Below are positions 1 to 6,150 of a stretch of 10,127 bases of DNA, in pieces. The notes beneath the pieces are model-generated. The model had not been told where the DNA came from and did not search any database. It saw only the letters and a list, made by a program, of their open reading frames with translations. This stretch comes from Victivallis vadensis (lineage in GTDB: Bacteria; Verrucomicrobiota; Lentisphaeria; Victivallales; GWF2-50-93). The stretch is from positions 1 to 10,127 of the forward strand of contig DYRX01000145.1 of NCBI GenBank assembly GCA_020718525.1, read 5' to 3'. The stretch's first letter is position 1, and the number at the start of each line of letters is the position of its first letter. Made by a program: the position numbers and the translations under genes.

Positions 1-40
1 AATTTAAGAACTTGTACTGAATTGGCAACAAAAATGTGTT

Positions 41-181
41 TTATGGCAGGAAATTCAGTTTTAACCCAAAAGAGCTAATTGGCTCCATAGGCTGTCTTTT
101 CTGAACCTCCCCGAATTGGGGGAACCTATAGCTTTTCATTAACCTATGGACAGTTGATTTTGGTGAGGACAGTTCCGACAT
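41..181 (-). CDS. Candidate small protein (46 aa), unknown function
   Basis: I do not recognise this ORF. It reads from an ATG at 181 to a TAA at 41-43, giving 46 residues beginning MSELSSPKST and ending KLNFLP. Its main support is a perfect seven-base Shine-Dalgarno, AAGGAGG (minus strand, bases 191-185), though only three bases separate it from the ATG, which is short. The site lies in the loop of a 6-bp hairpin whose 3' arm contains the start codon, so translation could be structure-dependent. There is no signal peptide or membrane segment; the product would be basic and Ser/Pro-rich. A second ATG in the hairpin's 5' arm opens a 16-codon frame (MKEEHVGTV...). The ORF could equally be chance in a non-coding or repeat region. 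The nearest upstream gene on this strand ends at 624. Confidence 0.22.
   Translation of the reverse strand: MSELSSPKSTVHRLMKSYRFPQFGEVQKRQPMEPISSFGLKLNFLP
85..149. repeat. Nested inverted repeats with alternative pairing
   Basis: CCATAGG at 85-91 is exactly complementary to CCTATGG at 143-149 (7 bp). The same 5' arm can instead pair over five bases with CCTAT at 125-129. Between them lies CCCC-gaatt-GGGG (109-121). The two possible 3' partners are mutually exclusive, as in an attenuator, but the pairings lie within the 46-codon ORF frame and may be chance. No T run follows on either strand. Confidence 0.3.
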
Positions 182-197
182 GCTCCTCCTTCATGTC
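177..197 (-). promoter_or_regulatory. Hairpin presenting a Shine-Dalgarno in its loop
   Basis: On the minus strand GACATG pairs with CATGTC (6 bp) around a nine-base loop AAGGAGGAG. The loop holds a full consensus ribosome-binding site and the 3' arm holds the ATG at 181. On the plus strand the loop reads CTCCTCCTT, which contains the conserved 16S anti-Shine-Dalgarno string CCTCCTT. A role in translation control is inference. Confidence 0.3.
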
Positions 198-298
198 AGA
201 AATTTCAGCTCAAATTCCATGGCGGAAAATGTCGAAGTTGTTTCGCAACAGCCCCTTAGTCTTTCCGCAGACTTCCTCTACAGATTATCTGATGAAAA

Positions 299-514
299 TT
301 ACAGCGCAATTTTCTGAATGAAAGATTTTTTCCTTTTTATCGCCATGGTGTTTGTGTCCTCAACGAAGCATTCGAAGCCTCGCCCCTTATTCAGTTCCAT
401 CGCCTCGACCATCACAAGCGGCAACGGTTACGCTGAAAGTCCTGTCGGTCGCTCGCTCGATTTTCTGCGGCGTGCCGCAATCGTGCCACGCATGGATGAA
501 ATTCCATTCAACAT
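299..514 (-). pseudogene. Possible decayed small ORF with one in-frame stop
   Basis: On the minus strand a frame opens with ATG at 514 and runs to TAA at 299-301, 71 codons, interrupted only by a TAA at 428-430. The part after the stop contains an ATG at 412 (MVEAMELNKGRGF...). Without that single stop it would read as one basic, Arg/Lys-rich small protein. I cannot name it and see no convincing ribosome site. The opposite strand also has an uninterrupted 68-codon frame (318-524), so which strand, if either, was coding is uncertain. Confidence 0.15.
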
Positions 515-623
515 TGCGCCTTGATTATGCAATCTTAGGAATTTATCGTGACATTTACTGGAAAAATATGCAACGTCGGATAATTGCTTCGGGTTCTACG
601 AGAGTTCCGATACCCAAGTCGGG

Positions 624-1361
624 CTAATTCTGAGGTTTTTCGGGCGTTTTCTTGTCTGCGTCATCTTTCTTACTGTCTGAATCTTTGCTTGATGATGAGG
701 AAGCCTCTCGGTTTCCGAGCGATTCATTCTTCCCAGATCCAGCGGTTCTGCGAAGCCAGGAATATCTGCTCCCATTTTCCCACTCGACCGTCATCTGTAT
801 TCCGCTTGGGAGCGCATTTTCCATGTCCGGATCCTCCTCCTGCCAGTCGTCGCTCCACTCCAGCTCTTCCGATTCGCTGTTATTCAGATAGAGAAATGAA
901 AGGGAGACGATGCCTGTCGCCAAAGTTTCCCTTCTGATTCCGGATCCGTCGTCATTCTTCCCCCCCTCGACAATTGGAGTGTCGCGGTATTCCGCAATCA
1001 GGGCGCCGTTCTCCAAATAGAGCCTGATGAATCTGATGGCGTTGCTGTCGCCCTCGTTTATTCTGTGAATCGTGGCGAAAAGAATGGCGTTCTTGTCTCC
1101 TTTGAAGACAGGTTTTTCCTTCTCTTCTGTCTCGTCCGGCCACGTGAAGGGGATGATGTTTCTGAAGGTAAGCTCCACAAGCCTGTCTATCGCCATGAGA
1201 TTCTTCAGTTTTTCCGAGCTGTAATGGATTCTGCGCCAGCTCTGCTGTACAGACATAATTCCGAGACCCGCGCTGAAGACGAGCATCGCGAAGATTGCGG
1301 TTGCCAGAACCAATTCCAGCAAGGTGAAAAAATGGAGTCTGCCTCTATTTGCTGTCATCAT
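624..1361 (-). CDS. GspJ-like minor pseudopilin, prepilin-type N-terminal methylation protein
   Basis: This 245-residue protein has a short basic leader (MMTANRGRLHF) and then FTLLELVLATAIF, a class III prepilin signal with Glu16 at the +5 position and a hydrophobic helix over about residues 12-34. The later segment LPSGIQMTVEWENG (about 185-198) resembles the C-terminal part of GspJ-type minor pseudopilins. It is therefore probably processed by a prepilin peptidase and assembled at the tip of a type II secretion or type IV pilus-like pseudopilus. Residue -1 is Phe rather than the usual Gly. Residues about 208-245 form a Ser/Lys/Asp-rich low-complexity tail (SSSSSKDSDSKKDD) not typical of GspJ. 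The start overlaps the end of the preceding GspI-like gene by 17 bases, indicating translational coupling. The second ATG, three bases downstream, is an equally possible start. I see no GspK gene after it. Confidence 0.8.
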   Translation of the reverse strand: MMTANRGRLHFFTLLELVLATAIFAMLVFSAGLGIMSVQQSWRRIHYSSEKLKNLMAIDRLVELTFRNIIPFTWPDETEEKEKPVFKGDKNAILFATIHRINEGDSNAIRFIRLYLENGALIAEYRDTPIVEGGKNDDGSGIRRETLATGIVSLSFLYLNNSESEELEWSDDWQEEDPDMENALPSGIQMTVEWENGSRYSWLRRTAGSGKNESLGNREASSSSSKDSDSKKDDADKKTPEKPQN

Positions 1362-1755
1362 ATATCAGCCTGTCGAATTCAAGTCCATCAATGTCTCTTC
1401 CTGTTTCATCGCAGAGGGTCAGCACTACCCTTTTCAACTGCCACTTGCCATCTTCAATTTCAGCATTGTCATCCTCTGGAAGTCCTTCTGGCTCGGCAAG
1501 CTCCAGCTTGATCCTGTAGTCTCCGTTCGGAAAGTACTCGTCAGGAATTGAGGCATCTTCGAAGCCTTTTAAAATAAAAAATTCCGCGGCCTGCGCCAGG
1601 GCGTGCTGTCTTTCCCAGCGCTTTACGGAAGAATCGACTCTTTTTGCGGCTGAGGCGACCAGGGTCAACGCGCCTACAAGACCCATTGTGAAAATAGCAA
1701 GAGCTATTACAACTTCTAGAAGAGTGAAAAAATTGGTGCTTCGCATCTTCGGCAT
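1345..1755 (-). CDS. GspI-like pseudopilin, prepilin-type N-terminal methylation protein
   Basis: The product is 136 residues: leader MPKMRSTNF, then FTLLEVVIALAIF with Glu14 at the +5 position and a hydrophobic helix to about residue 32. This is the hallmark of pilins and pseudopilins cut by prepilin peptidase. The short length and position before a GspJ-like gene suit GspI, a minor pseudopilin. I chose the ATG at 1755 because GGAGG lies 10 bases upstream and gives a leader of normal length. An upstream in-frame ATG at 1869 would add 38 residues unlike any prepilin leader. The -1 residue is Phe instead of Gly. The rest is acidic (LPEDDNAEIEDGKW). It is probably co-transcribed with the overlapping GspJ-like gene. 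No GspD, E, F, G or H gene is in the window, so the machine they serve must be encoded elsewhere. Confidence 0.82.
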   Translation of the reverse strand: MPKMRSTNFFTLLEVVIALAIFTMGLVGALTLVASAAKRVDSSVKRWERQHALAQAAEFFILKGFEDASIPDEYFPNGDYRIKLELAEPEGLPEDDNAEIEDGKWQLKRVVLTLCDETGRDIDGLEFDRLIYDDSK

Positions 1756-1901
1756 CAGCAAGCTTCCTCCATGTGAAGGTGGGAAAAATCTTAAAAACCA
1801 CTCATTCGATCTGCGTTGGCATTCAGTCCACCCACCAGTTTCGACATGGGCTGAATCCGCGAAGTTCAAAGATTCTCAAAATTAGATGGCAAATTCCATG
1901 G

Positions 1902-2318
1902 TCATCCGTTGTCGTACACTGTCGCGCCAAATTTTATGTCCAGTATGCAGTCGGATCCTGCCTTGATCTCCAGACTTTTCAATGTCTGAGCCTTGAAGCC
2001 CTCCGCTTTCACAACGATACTGTATTTGCCTGGTGGGATAAGCGCAGTCTCGTAGATGCTAAGCCATCCGTAGTGGGTTTCAGTCAGGACAGCATCGGCA
2101 GTCCCCGCCTTCCGCACCTCGATAGTGAATTTTTCAGGTGCTCGGTTAAGCACTCCGACAAGCCTTCCTCCGCGCTCCCAAAACTTCGCCTTTCTCTGCA
2201 AATATTTTGGAGATGCGAATTCAATTTCCTTGAACTTTATGCCCGCGTCAGCGCATGGGAGCAGAAAAAATAATGACAGCGGGATCGCCAGTAAAAATAT
2301 CTTGGCTGGAGTTTTCAT
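1902..2318 (-). CDS. Exported small protein with carboxypeptidase-regulatory-like (PEGA-type) domain
   Basis: The product is 138 residues with a classic signal peptide: MKTPAK, a hydrophobic run to about residue 21, then PCADA|G with probable cleavage after Ala25. The only cysteine in that region (Cys22) follows Leu-Pro, so it is not a good lipobox. The remainder is predicted beta-rich. The segment around residues 93-130, ALIPPGKYSIVVKAEGFKA then LEIKAGSDCILDIKFG, matches the style of PEGA / carboxypeptidase-regulatory-like repeats, which are cell-surface or periplasmic beta-sandwich modules. I chose ATG 2318 because GGAAGG sits six bases upstream and a predicted promoter lies between it and the alternative in-frame start at 2414. 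It precedes the pseudopilin genes by 146 bases on the same strand and may share their transcript. The specific function is unknown. Confidence 0.68.
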   Translation of the reverse strand: MKTPAKIFLLAIPLSLFFLLPCADAGIKFKEIEFASPKYLQRKAKFWERGGRLVGVLNRAPEKFTIEVRKAGTADAVLTETHYGWLSIYETALIPPGKYSIVVKAEGFKAQTLKSLEIKAGSDCILDIKFGATVYDNG

Positions 2319-2394
2319 CTTCGCCCTTCCATGTTGCGTTTTACGACATTGCAGTCCAAGCTTCAATTCCATGCCTCCAGAATAAGGCTGGGCG

Positions 2395-2422
2395 AATATA
2401 TACCCTGTTTCCAATATGTCCA
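2395..2422 (-). promoter_or_regulatory. Predicted sigma-70-type promoter for the exported protein gene
   Basis: On the minus strand TGGACA (bases 2422-2417) and TATATT (2400-2395) are separated by 16 bases, each box matching consensus at five of six positions. Transcription would start near 2388, leaving a leader of about 70 bases before the ATG at 2318. This excludes the longer ORF start at 2414. Confidence 0.5.
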
Positions 2423-2572
2423 GCGGCCAATGAAGGCGGATCTATTTTTCAGAAAAATCGCCTTTGCCGCTTTCCACTGCTCCTTGACAGATTAGATTAA
2501 GGGCGCATTTTTTCAGAATGCGTAGACTTAGGCTTCTTCATTGAAACGCCTCTTTCGCCTTCCGGTAGCAAT

Positions 2573-3385
2573 ATGAAAATTGAAGTTTTGACAAAAGATT
2601 CTGGCAGACTGCTGGTGAACGCCAAGTACGAAGAGCTATTGGCGTCCAATGCCTTGTCGAGCGCGGAGACTCTTTGGAATCTTCCCTCCGAAAATGTGAA
2701 GAAGATACTCAAGGAGAGGGGGACATCGAGGGCATTTCTTAAGGATCCCATTTCAGGCGGACACCTTGAAGTTTATATAAAGCGATATTCTCCACTACCG
2801 CTTAAGGAATACTTCAAATCGTTTTTTTCATTCAAGCCGCTTTTTAGGGACTGCGCTTTCCACGAGTGGGAGGCGGGTCTTGCATTCATGGCGGCGGACA
2901 TTCTGTCTCCTGAGCCAATTGCTGTCGGAAAAGCCTCAAAGGGGACATTCATCATTCTCGCCGGCGTCCAGAACTATCTCAGAGCCTCCGAGCTCTTTGC
3001 GGAATTCGCGGAAATGCGTGATTCGAAGCCGAAGGGGTGTCTGATTGGAAGAATTGCCGGGATTGCCGGGAAAATGCATTCGATGAGCTTCGCGCACCAG
3101 GATTTATATCTTCTGCACTTTTTTGTCAAAACTGAAACAGATGAAATCTTTATCATAGACCTTCAGAGGGCGATCATGGGCGATGCATTTTCCAGGCGCT
3201 GGCGAATCAAGGATCTTGCGCAACTGCATTTCTCCTCGGCGGAACTGCTGACTCGGACCGACATGCTCAGATTCTGGAAAAAGTATTGCGGCATATGCGG
3301 AGACAAGTTCTACCGGGACAAGGCGCTGATTTCTGCAATCCTTGCGAAGTCCGCAAAAATCAGAAAGAGGAATTCGAAGGGATGA
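2573..3385 (+). CDS. WaaP/RfaP-like lipopolysaccharide kinase (InaA/Kdo kinase family)
   Basis: This 270-residue protein has the layout of the LPS core kinase family, a protein-kinase-like fold that phosphorylates heptose or Kdo of the inner core on the cytoplasmic side of the inner membrane. Visible elements are VYIKRY (Lys70, probable ATP-binding lysine), FHEWEAG (Glu99 or Glu101, helix C position), the catalytic loop HQDLYLLHF (Asp177), the metal site IIDLQRA (Asp196) and the family tail motif RRWRIKDLAQLHFSS (208-222). The usual HRD is HQD here. The best start is ATG 2573, although its Shine-Dalgarno is weak; no alternative in-frame start lies close upstream. A TTGACA occurs at 2484-2489 but without a convincing -10 box. 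The stop lies only seven bases before the serine dehydratase start, so the two are probably one operon. The exact sugar acceptor cannot be told from sequence. Confidence 0.8.
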   Translation: MKIEVLTKDSGRLLVNAKYEELLASNALSSAETLWNLPSENVKKILKERGTSRAFLKDPISGGHLEVYIKRYSPLPLKEYFKSFFSFKPLFRDCAFHEWEAGLAFMAADILSPEPIAVGKASKGTFIILAGVQNYLRASELFAEFAEMRDSKPKGCLIGRIAGIAGKMHSMSFAHQDLYLLHFFVKTETDEIFIIDLQRAIMGDAFSRRWRIKDLAQLHFSSAELLTRTDMLRFWKKYCGICGDKFYRDKALISAILAKSAKIRKRNSKG

Positions 3386-3392
3386 GCCGGAT

Positions 3393-4613
3393 ATGGATAG
3401 CATAAGAAAACTTTACAAAGAGGGGCGCGGTCCTTCTTCGAGCCATACGATGGGACCCGAGGCGGCGGCAAAACGCTTTCTCATTCTATGCCCCGGAGCT
3501 CACAAGTTCAGGACCACCCTCTACGGCAGTCTTGCCGCGACCGGCAGGGGGCATTTGAGCGATGTCGCCATATTGGACGTTCTTTCAGCCGACAGGACCG
3601 AGATAATATGGAAGCCGGAAACTTCTTTGCCCTTTCATCCGAACGGCATGCTTTTCGAAGGGCTTGACCAGGAATCGCGAGTCATCGCAAGCAAAGCCTA
3701 TTTCAGCGTCGGCGGCGGAGAAATCGTCGAGGAGGATGCCTCACGACCTGCGGAAACTTGCGTTTATCCATTCAAGACGAGCGCGGAAATACTGTCGCAT
3801 CTTGGCAGTTCCGGGATTTCATATTGGCAGTATGTCGTTGACTGCGAGGGAGATGAGATCTTGGTTCATCTCGATGGGATACGCGCCGCAATGATGGATT
3901 CGCTGGCAAGAGGCTTGAAGTGCCAGGGTGTTCTGCCTGGTTCTCTTCGCCTCGAAAGAAAGGCCAGATCTTTTTATCTGAAGGCAGGCAGGAATGCTCC
4001 GATATTCAGAAAGTCGGGCATGATCTCAGCTTTCGCCCTTGCCGTAGCGGAAGAAAATGCGTCAGGCTCGAGAATAGTCACCGCACCAACCTGCGGCTCA
4101 GCAGGAGTCCTGCCCGCAGTTCTGAGATACTTCAGCGAATTTCACGGAACTGACGACTCGGAAATAGCGAAGGCTCTCGCTAGCGCGGCGCTTTTTGGAA
4201 ATCTCGCAAAGTCAAACGCTTCAATCTCCGGCGCCCAGGTTGGATGCCAGGGAGAAATTGGTGTGGCATGCGCGATGGCGGCGGCCGCCGCCGCCCAGCT
4301 CATGGGCGGAACCCCCGGGCAAATAGAATATGCCGCCGAAATGGGGCTTGAGCATCATCTTGGACTCACATGCGATCCGATTGACGGGCTCGTGCAGATC
4401 CCATGCATCGAGAGAAATTGCTTCGCCGCGCTACGCGCAATGGACTGCGCCGACTATTCGCTCCTCTCCGATGGAAAGCACAGAATTTCCTTCGACGAGG
4501 TGCTCGAAGTCATGAACGCCACTGGACGCGACATGAACGATTCATACAAGGAGACCGCCAGGGGTGGGCTTGCAAAAATATCCAGGTCGCGGCAAAGGTG
4601 CATCAGTCCATAG
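3393..4613 (+). CDS. sdaA: L-serine dehydratase, single-chain iron-sulfur type
   Basis: The enzyme deaminates L-serine to pyruvate and ammonia using a [4Fe-4S] cluster rather than pyridoxal phosphate. The 406-residue chain carries both parts of the family fused: the N-terminal beta domain with RGPSSSHTMGPE (12-23) and the catalytic alpha domain with APTCGSAGVLPAVL (231-244), NASISGAQVGCQGEIGVAC (275-293) and TCDPIDGLVQIPCIERN (326-342). Cys285, Cys327 and Cys338 have the 42- and 11-residue spacing of known cluster ligands. The start is ATG 3393, with GAAGGG about 11 bases upstream and seven bases after the kinase stop; an in-frame ATG at 3342 inside that gene would only add unrelated residues. 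It is slightly shorter than the E. coli enzyme (about 454 residues). A run of six Ala codons lies at 296-301. Confidence 0.95.
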   Translation: MDSIRKLYKEGRGPSSSHTMGPEAAAKRFLILCPGAHKFRTTLYGSLAATGRGHLSDVAILDVLSADRTEIIWKPETSLPFHPNGMLFEGLDQESRVIASKAYFSVGGGEIVEEDASRPAETCVYPFKTSAEILSHLGSSGISYWQYVVDCEGDEILVHLDGIRAAMMDSLARGLKCQGVLPGSLRLERKARSFYLKAGRNAPIFRKSGMISAFALAVAEENASGSRIVTAPTCGSAGVLPAVLRYFSEFHGTDDSEIAKALASAALFGNLAKSNASISGAQVGCQGEIGVACAMAAAAAAQLMGGTPGQIEYAAEMGLEHHLGLTCDPIDGLVQIPCIERNCFAALRAMDCADYSLLSDGKHRISFDEVLEVMNATGRDMNDSYKETARGGLAKISRSRQRCISP

Positions 4614-4743
4614 TTATACACTTTCAGGGAGAAAACAGGAAGAAGAGATTCGGTGCATTCGCTCGGCTTGCATTCTTGGCTGACAGCGCCAATATTATCG
4701 GTCGCTCATTTTTCGGCAACAACAGAATAATTGGAACAATACA

Positions 4744-5982
4744 ATGGAAAACAGCGGATCTGACAGGACTGACGAAAATCTTCAAGAAGCGGCTGGCACC
4801 TGCGATTTGGGCGCAGGGGGGCAGGGACAAGATTGCGGATGCAGGCACGAGGAGCCCCCGCCAATCAGAGCTAGAGCCGCCTACGGAAACAGGAACTGCG
4901 GAGATCAGCATGGTGGAGGTCTTCCTCCGCGCGCCGAAAAAAAGAAGCGCGGCTGTCTGCTCAACACTCTGATAATTTTAGGGATAGCGTCTGCCGTCGC
5001 AATTCTCTTCGCTGTTTTTGCGCTAGTCTTTGCGCTCGCGGCAGGCATAGAATCCCTCTCCTCGGTTCCCCAGCTTGCCGCCAGCAAGCAGTTCTATCCA
5101 AAAAGCTTCAAGGAAGAATGCATATCCGGCGGCATGCTTGATTCGGACAAAATCCTGATCATTGACGTCCGCGGGATTATTTTGGGCGGATCGGACGGTT
5201 TTTCAGATGTTGCAAACGCGGACACGATATGCGAAATGCTCGATCAGGCTGGGAAAGATGACAATGTCAAGGCTGTTATTCTGAAGCTGGACACGCCGGG
5301 AGGCGAGGTGAACGCCGCCGATCGGATACATCGTAAACTTCTGGAAATCAAGGATCAAGGCATAATTCTCGTGTCCTCGATGGAGTCAATAGCGGCAAGC
5401 GGAGGATATTACATCGCCGCGCCGAGCAACCACATTGTCGCAAACAGGCTGACATTGACCGGGAGTATCGGAGTCATAATACAGGGCTTCAACTACAAAG
5501 GTCTTCTCGACAAGATCGGGGTGCACTCCGAAACATACAAGTCTGGCGCCATGAAAGACATGCTTGACGGATCGAAAGTCCGCACAGAGGAGGAGAAACA
5601 GATTGTCCAGCACCTGGTTGACGAATGCTACTCGGAATTCGTTAAAATCGTCGCCGCTGGGCGCGCGTCGAAAGGGCTGACGGAGGAAAAAGTCCGCGGC
5701 ACGAGCATCGGAGACGGGCGCGTCATTTCCGGCAAGGATGCCCTGGAGCTAGGCCTTGTTGACCAGTTGGGCTATTTCGACGATGCCGTCAGCAAGGCGG
5801 CGGAATTGGCGGGAATCGGCAATTACAGGCTGGTTAAATATGCCAACAGGTTTTCCTTTTTCGACATATTCAGCGAAATGAGCGCGCCAGAAAAGGAAAT
5901 GAGGATCAATTTTGGCTTCAACGCCTCGTCATCGTGGCAGAGCCTGATCGAGCCTGGGAAAATGTATTTTCTCCCTAAATAA
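4744..5982 (+). CDS. sppA: Signal peptide peptidase SppA (peptidase family S49), membrane-anchored
   Basis: SppA cleaves leftover signal peptides and other membrane-associated peptides on the outer face of the inner membrane. This 412-residue protein is the short, single-domain type. After a 70-residue hydrophilic N-terminus ending in KKKRG comes one membrane segment (about 72-101), then the S49 domain: LIIDVRGIILGG (138-149), LKLDTPGGEVNAAD (180-193), the nucleophile Ser219 in IAASGGYYIA, TGSIGVI (239-245), and the general base Lys271 in YKSGAMKDM. The Ser-Lys spacing of 52 matches the Bacillus SppA pair Ser147/Lys199. The N-terminus before the helix is unusually rich in Gly, Cys and Pro (Cys20, 31, 33, 52, 71). 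The ATG at 4744 has only a weak TTGGAA upstream, so part of this extension could be a start error. The gene lies 130 bases after sdaA, where a weak TATTAT box (4693-4698) may give its own promoter. Confidence 0.92.
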   Translation: MENSGSDRTDENLQEAAGTCDLGAGGQGQDCGCRHEEPPPIRARAAYGNRNCGDQHGGGLPPRAEKKKRGCLLNTLIILGIASAVAILFAVFALVFALAAGIESLSSVPQLAASKQFYPKSFKEECISGGMLDSDKILIIDVRGIILGGSDGFSDVANADTICEMLDQAGKDDNVKAVILKLDTPGGEVNAADRIHRKLLEIKDQGIILVSSMESIAASGGYYIAAPSNHIVANRLTLTGSIGVIIQGFNYKGLLDKIGVHSETYKSGAMKDMLDGSKVRTEEEKQIVQHLVDECYSEFVKIVAAGRASKGLTEEKVRGTSIGDGRVISGKDALELGLVDQLGYFDDAVSKAAELAGIGNYRLVKYANRFSFFDIFSEMSAPEKEMRINFGFNASSSWQSLIEPGKMYFLPK

Positions 5983-6150
5983 AGCCTCGTCCTCGCAATG
6001 TCGGATCTTCCTTGCATCGGCTCTTCAGTATTTCTCCAAAGTTTTTCAAGGGAAATAACTTAACAATTTGAATTCATTAAAATGAAAAACTATAGGAAGT
6101 TCACCCAATCCGCTTCAGCATTGTAAATCCAGACATACGAGGATGGATAT

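Larger units (their letters stand above)
1..623. other. Gene-poor region downstream of the pseudopilin genes
   Basis: No recognisable gene spans this stretch. The plus-strand ORFs here have no Shine-Dalgarno and resemble nothing I know. What can be seen is a 46-codon minus-strand ORF (41-181) with a strong ribosome site, nested inverted repeats at 85-149, a 6-bp hairpin at 177-197, a small hairpin GTTG/CAAC at 237-249, an 11-base palindrome CAGAT-T-ATCTG at 281-291, and a minus-strand frame (299-514) with a single internal TAA. No terminator-like GC hairpin with a T run lies directly downstream of the pseudopilin stop at 624. Confidence 0.5.

Noticed and set aside
1345..1869. Longer form of the GspI-like protein from ATG 1869
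   Set aside because: It would put 38 hydrophilic residues before the prepilin leader; ATG 1755 has GGAGG upstream and a normal leader.
2252..2256. Lipoprotein lipobox in the exported protein
   Set aside because: Cys22 is preceded by Leu-Leu-Pro, not the small residue needed at -1; ADA|G cleavage by signal peptidase I is better.
1902..2414. Longer form of the exported protein from ATG 2414
   Set aside because: The added residues precede a clean signal peptide, and a predicted promoter (2395-2422) overlaps that start.
2484..2512. Promoter for the LPS-kinase-like gene built on TTGACA
   Set aside because: The -35 box is perfect, but the bases 17-18 further on are ATTTTT/TTTTTT, which do not make a credible -10 box.
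3053..3070. Short tandem repeat ATTGCCGGG x2
   Set aside because: It encodes IAGIAG within the kinase-like protein, with no sign of expansion.
4277..4292. Sixteen-base perfect palindrome GGCGGCGG/CCGCCGCC
   Set aside because: It encodes part of an Ala run in serine dehydratase (around residues 295-301) and is explained by repeated GCG/GCC codons.
4403..4972. 189-codon plus-strand frame across the end of sdaA and the start of sppA
   Set aside because: It is a shadow frame of both genes, basic and without family resemblance.
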